Assembly: GCA_016648135.1 (NCBI GenBank)
Contig: JADDOH010001564.1
Coordinates: 38,020 to 102,019 of the forward strand
Length of the DNA stretch: 64,000 nt
Direction: 5' to 3'
Source: Agrypnia vestita
Taxonomy: Eukaryota > Arthropoda > Insecta > Trichoptera > Phryganeidae
In this document: piece after piece, positions 11,085 through 21,399 of the stretch
Layout: each line of letters begins with the position of its first letter
Numbering within the stretch: the stretch's first letter is position 1
The notes under the pieces: generated by a model
What the model was told of the DNA's origin: nothing
The model's input: only the letters and a program-made list of their open reading frames with translations
Databases searched by the model: none
Translations under genes and position numbers: made by a program

Positions 11085-12345
11085 TATTAGCCTTATTGAC
11101 TTCTGGGTATTTAGTATATGTACAGTACTTACAAATGTCGCAAAAATTTTTGAAAAAATTGTTAAAAAGAAATTTTAAAATTTATATCTCATAAAAAAAT
11201 ACTAAATGAGCCCCAATTTGGATTTCGCGAGCATATGGGTGGGTACACAGGATGCTGTGGCTGAATTAACAAAAATAATATACTCGTCAACAGATAAAGA
11301 TAACAAATGTCAAGGTATATTTATAGACCTTCGCAAAGCATTTGACAGTATCTCGCATAATAAACTAATTAATAAATTAAATAAGATTGGGATTATAGGT
11401 AAAGTAAAAAATTGGGTAGCAAGCTATTTGAAAGAAAGAAATCAATCCGTAAAATTAGAAAATAGATTAAGTTTGAATAAAATATCAATATTTGGTGTAC
11501 CGCCATACACTGTACTTGGGACCTTTACTATTTATTATTTATGTAAATGATTTGTTAAATTTACTTATTGACGGTCAGATTTTGTCTCATGCAGATGATA
11601 CAGCCCTAGTTTTTGACTATAGTAATTGGAATGATGTTATAGCTGCAGCGAATCGGATTTTAAATATTGTAAAACAATGGTTAAATGAAAACTTATTATC
11701 ACTAAATACAGAAAAAAACTCACTACATTCCTTTCACATTAAATGAACAAAAGTCGCCCTAACTCATTCTAATAATTTTTCATGTAAAAACAACTTTTCA
11801 GTATTAAGTTCAAAAAATAGTATTAAATATTTAGGAATAATAGTTGACTTTAATATTAAATAGAAAATACAAATCGATAAAAGTGTAGAAAGGATAAGAA
11901 AACACATATATGTGTTTCTTAAAATACGAAATATTTTAGGAATAAAATTGCTAAAAACACTATATGACGCTCTAGTTCAGTCAGTTTTTCAATATAGTAC
12001 ATATTATCTCATGGGGTAGTGCATTCAAAACTTAATTGAAATCTTTATAAGTTGTCCAGAAATTGATTATAAAGTTCTTTCTTAAAAAACCTAGAGATTA
12101 TCTGACAATAGACATTTTTAATAAATTACAAGTCCCCACAATACAAAGCATTCACAAATAAAATTGCATTCTTCAACTCTATAAAAGTTTTCACAGTAAT
12201 AACGAGCTGCACCAAAGAGTGTCAAGTAGCAGAAATATAACACTTGGTAAATTGCATATCCCTGTGATATATACCACAACTACTCAGCATCATTACACAT
12301 TTAGAGGTGTGTAATAGATTATTATTATTATTATTATTTATAAAC
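11085..12345 (+). pseudogene. CR1/Jockey-like non-LTR reverse transcriptase, degraded
   Basis: Retrotransposon reverse transcriptase fragment. Pieces in order: VAKIFEKIVKK near 11135; palm motif A as FIDLRKAFDSISH (about 11320-11360); motif B as GVPPYTVLG (canonical GVPQGTVLGP) at about 11500; a frameshift; then LLFIIYVNDLLNLL; motif C as HADD (11588-11599) in place of the canonical YADD; and the thumb region WLNENLLSLNTEK. Downstream, in other frames, KYLGIIVDFN lies near 11830. The 3' end is a run of ATT units at 12320-12345. The N-terminal endonuclease is missing and stops occur throughout. The Tyr-to-His change in motif C and the frameshifts make it non-functional. The clade is inferred from motif style only. 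Confidence 0.8.
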
Positions 12346-12349
12346 AATA

Positions 12350-13490
12350 AATAAATTAAAACACATTTTTCTGTGGCAGACGAAATTTATTTTCAGCGGT
12401 CAACCGCGCACAAACTGGTAAAGAACCAACACTACAATGCCGGCCGTTGTATCAGTTAACCCGTAACCTTTTGAATGAATAACGACCTTATATCCTTATC
12501 ACGAGAATGAAAATGGCGGTGTCTCTATCCCTTTCACTCCGAGCCTGGATATATTTGAATATTTAAAAGAGCTTTTGTTTTATACTAAGAAAGTCGCACC
12601 GAATGTTTTTGTACTTTGATGTAGGTCTTTATTTGAAATTTTACAGGTACATACATATATATATGTTTTAATGCCCGCTTCGCTGGGCTTAGCATGTACT
12701 AAGGCAGAAATTCTACATTTATTTAATAATCTGCAAATATAAATTGAAAAAAAAATTAACAACGAAATGGTTCTGTGTTTAAACATGAAAAATATTCAGG
12801 ATAAATATGAAAATTTTGTTCATATTGTAGTTTTCAATTAGATATATGAAAAGGTTTTACACTTTTATAATCTACCGTACGATCGGTAATAATTTGGCAG
12901 CAATATTAAGATAGTGCAAGTAACGTTGAGATGAATGCTAATTTTAATATGCAGCCATCCATACAGCAAAACTATATACTGTGAGACTTAAATAATTTAT
13001 CTTAATTAACTACTAGCTACTTGTTTTGTATTATTCTCTTTCATTCGTAGCCCTTTCAGAATATATTCATAAAATGTTAAAAATCCAGTAGACTCGGCTA
13101 TAACTGAGGTCCATTCATCGGTAAATCGAAGATTGAATATTTATTTTTATTATTCTTGTTACGTGTATGCAATAAAATAAATTGTAAGATTTATATGAAC
13201 TATAAAAGTTTGTAGATTTTAGACGACATTCAGATAATAAAAAATAAGGTTTTTATGGATTATGTTGGTAGCACTGTATTGAGAGGCTTCAACGTAGAGT
13301 TTCCCATTCCATATTACTGACAATAAAGTAAGAATTTAACTTTTGTATTTGAATGATTCAGTAACAAAACAGCCACTATACTTTCAACGAAATTGAGATT
13401 TGCATATCTGTATCTGATATTGTGTATATTACATTATATTTTTTTAAACCGGAGATTTTGAAATAAAATGCTTTATGTAATTGTTTCTAA
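12350..13490. other. intergenic, nothing recognised
   Basis: AT-rich. A short GC-richer portion at 12380-12545 carries no recognisable frame. Confidence 0.5.
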
Positions 13491-13498
13491 AATAAAAA

Positions 13499-13694
13499 CG
13501 TTTTAAAAGCCAATTAAGATTAATATTATAGAAGTCTCATGAAGACAAAGCATGAGAAAGGAGTATGAAAGTTTTTTTTATAGGATGACCCAGGGCTTAC
13601 AACCTATATTAGCTGGCTTAAGTGATTGCTCTACACAATGCGATGTTCACCAATTCCATCGTAATAACATACACACATTATCAAATTTTGAAAG
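13499..13694 (+). repeat. repeat A copy, first unit of a 196-bp tandem duplication
   Basis: It begins CGTTTTAAAAGCCAATTAAG and contains the repeat A words GACCCAGGGCTTACAACC and TAGCTGGCTTAAGTGATTGC. It is followed head-to-tail by an almost identical unit starting at 13695. Only a few substitutions and poly-T length differences separate the two, so this local duplication is recent relative to the age of repeat A. Confidence 0.85.
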
Positions 13695-14065
13695 CGTTTT
13701 AAAAGCCAATTAAGATTAATATTATAGAAGTCTCATGAAGACGAAGCATGAGAAAGGAGTATGGAAGTTTTTTTATAGGATGACCCAGGGCTTACAACCT
13801 ATATTAGCTGGCTTAAGTGATTGCTCTACACAATGCGATGTTCACCAATTCCATCGTAATAACATACACACATTGAAAGTGGTATATACATATCGTCCAA
13901 ATTTGAAAACATATCATTTATTTGAAGGAATTACTCTATAGACATCTGTATTTCTTCTCATGAAATAGTATACATAGGTTTCGCAGCCTTCACTCAACAC
14001 CTTTCAGCCTTCACCTTTATAGTTTTAAAGTGGAGTATTAATAATCAATATTCTTTTAAATGTAT
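13695..14065 (+). repeat. repeat A copy, second tandem unit plus right half
   Basis: The second unit repeats the 196-bp module until about 13874 and then continues into the repeat A right half: an ATTTATTTGAAGG-like word, TATAGACATCTGTA, and finally TTTTAAAGTGGAGTATTAAT. The frame at 13735-13941 lies wholly in the repeat and is not a gene. Confidence 0.8.
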
Positions 14066-14429
14066 ATATTTTTTGATTAATATAAGAAATACTGTTTTTT
14101 AAAACAGTTACCTATCAATTATAAAATTAGCGTGTAAATTATAAAATTAGTAATAAAATATCATCAAAATCATTTTCAAACATATCGCCTTATAAATATT
14201 TTCATCAACTGGGTAATGGTGGTTTGTTTCTAAACCTCTCATTTATCGAAAGGCACAAAGAAGTATGACAGAACACATCAGAAAAAACAATTGGTATGAT
14301 TCTTACACCACAATTTAATCTTTTCTCAAAAAACATTGAATTGGATCTTTATAAGATTGATTAAGGCTAGCAATATTTATATAGTATCACGTCCAATTTG
14401 GTAATAATGAAATAATGATCTGAATACGA

Positions 14430-14550
14430 ATACTGAATATTCTGGCCAATAGGGATCGCACCGCATCGCGAAGCAATACTAGCGGTTCGTAATGGAGTTT
14501 TGGTGCCAATACTAATGTATGAAAGTGAAGCTGGAAATTGGTTAAACAAA
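14430..14550 (+). pseudogene. RTE-like retrotransposon fragment
   Basis: Plus-strand sequence GAAGCAATACTAGCGGTTCG ... GGAGTTTTGGTGCCAATACT and TATGAAAGTGAAGCTGG parallels the longer RTE copy at 59650-59720 (KEARLAVHNGVLVPTLMYGS). About 120 bp survive. Confidence 0.7.
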
Positions 14551-14869
14551 TTTGGTTATTAATAACTTAATGGAAGTCATGCTCGTATATAAACTCTATG
14601 ATCAAGAGTTAGAAAAATTATATATATTTTCTTAGACTTAGAAACATTATATCGCCAAAGACAAATAATAATGCAATATGGTATCATTGGGTGGGGAGGA
14701 AAATAAATAACTTAATTAAACAAACTCTTAATAGCACAATTATTTTAAAAAAAACACAACCTACCCTACAAATCGATTATTCCAAGAATTGTGTGTGCCT
14801 ACCGTTATGAAAATTTTTAAAAAGTATCAATACTAAAAATCTATAAAGAAAAATATATAATGGAATCCA

Positions 14870-15280
14870 GGTCTACACAAGAACATTTCTAAATCTAAAC
14901 ACGTCTAAATATGAAACAAGTGCAGCCGAGAATTATTATTCCTCTGTAGGAGTCAAAGAATTCAATTCGTTACCCGAAAAATTAAAAGAAAATCAAGACC
15001 TTACGTCATTTAAAAATTAACAAAAAAAATTTGTAAAAAATCTCTTGAAATTCCCATGAGCTTCACTTTATATTTATTTATTTTGTTCTAACAACCCATT
15101 ACAATTATAATATTCATGAAATCAACTGATGTGATTGCTCCTCCTATAAGCACGAGCGTCAGCTCTTGTACGGCGAGTAAAACGTTTATTTGTTTGAATG
15201 TACTGTATTGTATTCATGAAATGTATGCACTTAGATATACATAAAATAAATAAATCTCAAATAAAAAAATAAAATAGAAT
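14870..15280 (+). pseudogene. LINE 3' end: C-terminus, 3' UTR hairpin and A-rich tail
   Basis: The last codons read TSAAENYYSSVGVKEFNSLP then EKLKENQDLTSFKN and a stop (to about 15019). The theme 'G.+.FN.LP..LK....+..FK' marks the C-terminus of CR1/L2-like insect LINE proteins. A 3' UTR follows, with a small GAGCGTCAGCTC hairpin at about 15152 and an AATAAATAAAT tail near 15245-15270. No catalytic domain remains. Confidence 0.7.
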
Positions 15281-15344
15281 ATAAGCAGACTGAAGTATAG
15301 TGTGAATACGGTAATTAGGCGCATGTGCTAAAATCTATTACGAT

Positions 15345-15645
15345 AAAGTGAAAAATAAACAAATTAGGAATGAATGTAATGCTGGCTGCAGTGTAGTAGT
15401 GATGGTTTGGTCATATGGAACGTACGAGCAAGGATGACAAAGAAAATATACGAGGGCATCAATGACAGGCAGGACAGGCTCCCGCGAAATACCTGGCATG
15501 GTAAGATAAACATTTTTTAAATACGAAACTGTTAAAAGCTTCAACAACCAAAAAACGTGCATGTATTAAAGTGGATGACGAAGACGCAGGGTGCCAAATA
15601 GAAGAGTGTGGCATTGTATCCTTTTTACCTACCCGTCTACCAGGG
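15345..15645 (+). pseudogene. RTE-like retrotransposon 3' part, plus strand, degraded
   Basis: Words NKQIRNECNAGCSVV, a damaged FGHVERM region, RRVWHCIL and TYPSTR appear in changing frames. They match in order the C-terminal part of the RTE copy at 59802-60152. Several indels separate them. Confidence 0.75.
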
Positions 15646-15694
15646 GCGTGCAATGAGAACAAGAAGCAAGACTTTTTCCTTAGCGTATATTTTG

Positions 15695-15845
15695 AACTTA
15701 CTTACTTTCCATCACGCCGTTTCCCCGTGGGGGTAGGCAGAGTGGATAGAGCGCCACATCCTTCTGTCCTGACATGCAACTCTCGCCTCATCCACATTCA
15801 TACATCTTCGCATGCAAACTCGCCGGTTGTTGATATTATGGTAAT
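15695..15845 (-). pseudogene. RTE-like retrotransposon 3' end, minus strand
   Basis: On the minus strand: NNRRVCMRRCMNVDEARVAC, then QDRRMWRSIHSAYPHGETA and a stop, followed by a (TAAG)n-like tail at 15695-15708. This is the true 3' end of the same RTE family as 58925-60180. It faces the plus-strand copy just upstream, so the two fragments lie tail to tail. Confidence 0.8.
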
Positions 15846-15964
15846 ATTCATATCACAGTAAACGTATATTTCATAATGTATATTCAGGCCAAGTCGTCAT
15901 GTAACATTCTTTGGATTTTACTGGATGAAGTGGATATTATCGTCTTTGCTTTTTACATTACGAG

Positions 15965-16300
15965 GATATTGCTGTCTTTACTTTTGTCAACGAGCTATTT
16001 TGCTATCTTGTCACGTTACACATACTTGGGGGTCGATCTGTTGAAGTGGATATTGCTGTCTTTGCTTTTGTCAACGAGCTATTTTGCTATCTTGTCACGT
16101 TACACATACTTGGGGGTCGATCTGTTGAAGTGGATATTGCTGTCTTTGCTTTTGTCAACGAGCTATTTTGCTATCTTGTCACGTTACACATACTTGGGGG
16201 TCGATCTGTTGAAGTGGATATTGCTGTCTTTGCTTTTGTCAACGAGCTATTTTGCTATCTTGTCACGTTACACATACTTTGGGGTCGATCTGTTGAAGTG
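15965..16300. repeat. minisatellite, 4 copies of an 84-bp unit
   Basis: Four nearly perfect head-to-tail copies begin at 15965, 16049, 16133 and 16217. A fifth, partial copy begins at 16301, and a diverged partial copy lies at about 15927-15964. Each unit starts GATATTGCTGTCTTTGCTTT and ends GATCTGTTGAAGTG. The period equals 28 codons, so two frames stay open through the array and give artificial 147- and 107-residue frames. Confidence 0.95.
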
Positions 16301-16309
16301 GATATGTCT

Positions 16310-18420
16310 TTGGTTTTAATGGTGATTCAGAAACATAATTTTGAAAGGATTGTGCCGTATTTCCCATAAAATCTCGAATTTAGTACATTTTTAATTAGTA
16401 ATCCTCGGTGACTGCAAAATCAGAACATTTTTAATTTTTTTTTTTGGATATTGTAGGCTTTGTTTTTATACCTCTCATTTACAGAGTAAGATCAAAATAT
16501 ATATTTTTAAATACTACCATAAAGTATTAGTATATATATTTCGTATTAAGGTTGATTAATGTACATTTCTGTATACATTCCGAGAAGATGTCTGACCCGG
16601 TGAATAATAGAGAAAAGATCAAAAGAAGTTCGCTACAATGTCGTTATCCAGAAAGAAATTTGAAAAATGTATTGTGTTTTTCCTATTTGTTCGCTACAAT
16701 AGATGTCGTCTGCGATCAATAAATCATCGAGCTGTCTGGGAGGTACATTTCATGAATAAATAAAGCGAACACGGCGTCCTTAATATTGTAATACTCAGTT
16801 GAAATTCACAGCTTTGAAAAGAGATCAAATTTACTTAACATATTATATGTTATTTATTGTAGCCCATAAATCTTATACCAAAATCATATTTATTTCAAGT
16901 TTCCAATTGTATGTTGAAATTTTTCTTCAAATTTTAATTCTGTTTGTGGCAGCATTTAATAAATAAAATGATTTACATTTCGTTTTAACCACAATTAATT
17001 TTTATTGTAAAAAATCAACAAACAATCTGCAGCCACTAACCACTTTTTATATTCACTACTTCAAAGGCGATATATATTTTTGCCACAATTATTTATATTA
17101 TTTTGCAAATATTACTAAATTCAAGTGTTTTGAAGGGTAACTAGAAACTAGAATTCATCTATCGAGACTTAAACAAATTTAGTTTGTGGAAGGCTTTTAC
17201 AATTTTTTTCTCGGTAGCTGCCAATATCTCGGTTGTTTTTGTGCACTGGCTTTCATGGTTTTGGTGCCAGTTGTTGTTTGGGAGATGTTTTGTATATAAC
17301 ATGTATATTAAAGTTATACCTAAGTTTTGTCTAATATTTCTGCTTCTGTGGCTGGTGTTTTAGTTTAATTTTGTTTTACCTTACCAGTATTGTATAAAAA
17401 AGGCACGAGGGGCGCGATATGAATTAATAAATATTTCGGGAGCAATTTTCCCGTGTTCAGGAGATGAAAAGTACTAAGACTATTTTTAAAGTACAAGTTT
17501 TATTTTATTATTTATATATTTAAGTTAGTCAATTATTACACCCGATAATGAGACGGACTGCTCCTCTTAAAACCATAGTGATAAATATTTCAAATATTGT
17601 GTATGTAGTACAATGTTTGAATAAAAAATATACTATTAAAGTGTTGCACCACGAATTGACCAACCAAAATGTTTCATAATAAATAAATATTAAAAAATAT
17701 ATAACAGCACTACTGCTGTTACAAAATAAAGTTCATGTTTTTCGGCACACCCATTGCCACAATATAGCAGGCAGTAACCGTGTTTAGACTCGTAATTAAA
17801 TACAAATTTTGAAAGCTACAAACTCCACAAGTCTGAACTAAAGTTTCATTAAAATGAACTTGGCCGCCCTACCGCATGCGGCCAACATGCTGCATTCTGG
17901 CAATTCTTTTAAACAAACAGATAGCCAATTTAAAAAAAAAAATATATATATATATATTTCCACAACATAATCTTTAAAAATTCTCATTTAAATGTTCACA
18001 AAATGAAGATATGGTTTTTAATAATTATCTAAGTGTCATATGTGTATTATGATATACTAATACTGGGTAGTTCGACATAGAATTTCTAATTCAAATTTAT
18101 ATCGTATTTAAGCTGATACTCATTGTTCAAAATTAGTTAATAAATGAAAATTAGCGTTATTTTCGAATATGAGTTCCGTCATGGCACTTATTCTCAGAGA
18201 TGGCACGCAATATCAATAAATGTTTGAATTTTTTCCTATGAAACCACGATTTCCAATAAGGATCTAATATTATATTTATAATTGAATAATTTACCTTTCT
18301 CGTAAATTTATTTAACTAATCATCGTTATCAAAATAATCATAAATTATTTAAACCTATAGCTTTTTTCAAAATACTTCAATACTTCATTTTCAAATTACC
18401 TTTATTACCGTATTATTAAA
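16310..18420. other. long intergenic stretch, no supported gene
   Basis: AT-rich. There is a poly-A/(AT)n tract at 17931-17958. The segment 17870-17900 (GCCGCCCTACCGCATGCGGC) is a small GC-rich island. I see no coding signal or known repeat. Confidence 0.5.
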
Positions 18421-18424
18421 TGAC

Positions 18425-18600
18425 TCGCATATGTACCTATGTACAAAATAAGAACTGAGGCTCCCTCATCAGACTCAAGAGCTTCTCTTCACTGACGAGA
18501 TCTACATGACTATAAAGTATTTTAAAAAATGTCAAATTGATATGTAAATATATAAGAATTGATTTTGTACAATATATTAAATAAATAAATAAATAATAAT
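18425..18600 (+). repeat. LINE-like 3' UTR with (AAAT)n tail
   Basis: The text CTGAGGCTCCCTCATCAGAC ... GAGCTTCTC followed by an AT-rich spacer and an AAATAAATAAATAAATAA tail (18578-18598) has the same layout as 10330-10605. No coding remnant was found upstream. Confidence 0.4.
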
Positions 18601-19025
18601 TTTCGGAATTTAAAATGGGCTAAAATATTTTTAAAATATAAATAATCCGATTAATTTGGTAAAGCAGTAAATGGTGCATCGCACAGTCTTAATGACCAAA
18701 ACCGAATAATTTCAACGGGGATGAACGAAAAATGTTAAAAACTACCGCTCGTTAAGCGTTACATTTTATAAAAAGGTCCTCACTGATGTGAGGTCACTCA
18801 TTTGGTCATGTTTTTTTTAACATATATTCAACAGTTTAATGATGCACAACATTTTTAACGTTATGAATATTAAAACTCATTCAATATATTTTCTTTTTAC
18901 GTCCCGGGAGTCTGAAATTTAAGAAAAAATTGGGTCATTTTTTACAAAAAAGAAGATAATTTTTTTTATTTGCACTCATTAAACTATTATTTCATTGGAA
19001 ATTCGTTGAAAAAAAAAATGCATGT

Positions 19026-19400
19026 ATATCCATACCATTCCCGCGGAGCTCACTACACTAAAATATTGTTATTTTATAAAAAAGAAATCCAATTGTTTTC
19101 AATTTTATATATTTTTAAATCGTATAATATGTTAAATTTTTGATATTTTCCGGGGGAACTCCAGAGCAATGGACATAAAGTGACTATCTTATTTTTCATA
19201 AACTTACCAGTAAATCTATATCCTTCCATTCCCGAGGAGCTCAATACAACAAGTTTATTATTATATTAAAAAAATATATTAGTATTTTTACCAATTGCTT
19301 TTAATTTTATATTTTTTTAAATTGTATAATATCCTACATTTTAGTTTTTTTCCGGGGGAACTCCAGAGGAATGGACATAACGTAGATATCTTATTCTTCA
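19026..19400. repeat. two tandem units, each bounded by inverted GGAGCTC-type ends
   Basis: Two direct copies (about 19026-19215 and 19216-19400) share CCATTCCCGNGGAGCTCA at the left and CCGGGGGAACTCCAGAG then AATGGACATAA at the right. Within each unit the left word is an imperfect inverted copy of the right word (TCCATTCC.C.GGAGYTC), as in a MITE or foldback element. The two units differ by numerous substitutions. Confidence 0.7.
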
Positions 19401-19444
19401 TAAACTTGCCAATATATGCCAAAGAATGCCATAAAATAATAGTT

Positions 19445-19775
19445 TAAAATGTAAATAATGATAGAATAAAGAAAGGAGTGCTGATATTTGGTCATGTAGA
19501 ACGTATAAGTGATGAAAGAATGGTTAAGAAAATATATGGGGCGAGTGTTGAAGTCAACAGGAACAGAGGACGTTCGCGAAAGACCTGGCACAATCAGATA
19601 CTACAAGTATTGGAGAATGGCCCTGTTAAAAGCCTCAACAACCGTGGAACATATATGAGTATATATATACTGATGCAAAAGTGGGGTATCAAGATATAAG
19701 AATATGGCGTTCAATCCTCTCTGCCTACCCCTGTAGAAAAACGGCGAGATGATTAGTAAGTTAGTTAAAATGTAA
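19445..19775 (+). pseudogene. RTE-like retrotransposon 3' end
   Basis: This closely resembles 59855-60180. The reading frame contains FGHVERISDERMVKKIYGAS, then NRNRGRSRKTWHNQILQVLE and GPVKSLNNRGTYM, and ends with the sequence GCGTTCAATCCTCTCTGCCT, a stop and a TTAG-like tail at 19750-19765. It retains only about 330 bp of the 3' end. Conservation of frame through most of its length makes this a relatively young, 5'-truncated copy. Confidence 0.85.
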
Positions 19776-19928
19776 TAAAATAATTGCCAATTAAAAATAC
19801 ATTAAAATCTCCTTCTTGTAATTACCCAATTTCTACTAAAATTTTACTCCCAGGGTGTTAACCTAAATCTTAATTAATTATTAAGAATATACTTTGAATT
19901 AATCGCTAATTTGTTGAAATACCAACAT

Positions 19929-19956
19929 GTTCCGGGGCCAATAGTAGCTTCATCAG
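19929..19956 (-). ncRNA. hammerhead-like motif, weak
   Basis: The minus strand has CTGATGA, a 15-nt insert, then CCGGAAC. The hammerhead core is CUGANGA - stem II - GAAAC, so the second block has a G in place of an A. The downstream word ATGTTGGTATTT resembles the one after the motif at 48786 (GTGTTGATATTT), so the two probably derive from related elements. Stem II pairing is poor. Confidence 0.3.
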
Positions 19957-20319
19957 GATAGAACGTACAAAAAAAATATATTAATAGGATTACAATTGGA
20001 TAAATTAGAAATTTTGATATTTCAATAAAATAGTGGTTAAGACAATGCTATTAATTATTTTAATAATGTTACCACCATAAAGACATTTTGCTGGTATTGA
20101 AGAAGTAAAATCTAAACTGATTTCTTTTTTCACTGTTGATGTTTCTGTCTTACCAATTTTCTACAACTTCTCCATGGCATTCCTCTTTTTATTAATTTAC
20201 CACTACAAGGTCAGTTTACATACATCCTTACTCGATTATTTCAACAAAATCAACGTGGTGACCTAGCATATTTTTTTCGTTATTTGTAAATCTCATTATC
20301 TTTCTAACCCAAGGAACGT

Positions 20320-20470
20320 GCAAACACCTCGCCTGCGACTAGCGACCGCTGCGGCAAGTGGACCGCGGTTGGAAACTGTGCTAGTTCGCCTCATCCGAGA
20401 TTCGAACATCACGAGCAAACAGTAGCCACCTTAATGCAAGGGTCCGCGTCAGCTAGACACGTCTCCAATG
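20320..20470 (-). repeat. possible tRNA-derived SINE fragment
   Basis: A GC-rich island in AT-rich sequence. On the minus strand it contains GATGTTCGAATCTCGGATG, close to a B box (GTTCGAATC), preceded by a weak A-box-like region. No second copy was found in this window, so SINE status is tentative. Confidence 0.35.
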
Positions 20471-20629
20471 TTTATATTCGAGAAAATTCCTAACTTAATT
20501 ATTGCATAAAATTTTGTATAAAATATTAAAAAATCAAAGTGTTCGTATTGAATGGTATCTGGATTGAAGTAAATCTATTTTTTTTACAATTTATTATATT
20601 ATTCAACGACCGCCAAAATATGTAGACAT

Positions 20630-21040
20630 GAATTATACACAGCTACTAAATACTTCGATCTATTACCCACCGAACTAAAAATTGTAACGGAAGTAAACAA
20701 GTCAACTAAAAACAAAATAATAAAATGGATAATCGAAACACAAGAACATCTGATATCCTTATAAATTTATATTGTAATCATCATACAATTATCAATCGGG
20801 TCACTATTTTGTAAGCTAGGTATTAATTAATATTAGTCACTAGTTACTTATTTATATTGTTTTTATTGAGTTTTAGTCGTGTTTTTCACTATTAGACATA
20901 TCTAACTTTTCACCTCCCGAACCTATGTACAGGCATATGTATATACCTTTATAGGATGTAATATACTTATAATGTATGTAATATATATTATATTTTGTAT
21001 ATTTTCTTTTGAGATTTAATAAATATATAAATAAAAAAAC
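20630..21040 (+). pseudogene. LINE 3' end: C-terminal tail and 3' UTR
   Basis: The frame reads ATKYFDLLPTELKIVTEVNK then STKNKIIKWIIETQEHL and a stop. This resembles the 'F+.LP.E+K' C-terminal tail of CR1-like LINE proteins. A 3' UTR of about 260 bp follows and ends in AATAAATATATAAATAAA. No reverse-transcriptase core is present. Confidence 0.55.
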
Positions 21041-21061
21041 TAAAGTATTTTTTTTAATTAA

Positions 21062-21395
21062 GATGAATTATAAAGTCTCACAGAAACGAAACTATTTGTG
21101 TTAAAAACGTGTATGGAAGTCTCTAATACGATGGCCCAGGGATTACGACCTATGTGGGCTAACTTATGTGATGCAAAATTGCAACATTGACCAATTCCAG
21201 CGTAAGAACATCCACTCATTATCTTTTTTTTTAAGTTGTATATATGTTACATTTCTAGGAATCTTTCGTTTATTTGATTGGACTATACTAGAGCCATATG
21301 AAGGCGTTTTTCATAAAACAGTATATTATATATAGATTTCATGGCTGGTTAGATTACCTCTATATTTTTAATTTTTTGGGAACACGGTCTGGTTC
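21062..21395 (+). repeat. repeat A copy, nearly full length
   Basis: In order: AAGTCTCACAGAAACGAAAC, GTATGGAAGTCTC, GGCCCAGGGATTACGACCTA, CATTGACCAATTCCAGCGTA, TTAAGTTGTATATATGTTAC, GACTATACTAGAGCCATATG and ACCTCTATATTTTTAATTTT. These are the words of repeat A over its whole length, with scattered substitutions and small indels. The frame at 21298-21489 is incidental. Confidence 0.8.
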
Positions 21396-21399
21396 CACT

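Noticed and set aside
13499..13874. CRISPR-like or regulatory tandem array
   Set aside because: Only two long units and part of a dispersed repeat; the genome is eukaryotic and no spacer-repeat pattern exists.
15876..16369. Two long open frames of 147 and 107 codons with repeated hydrophobic units
   Set aside because: They are produced by the 84-bp minisatellite, whose period is a multiple of three. There is no independent coding signal.
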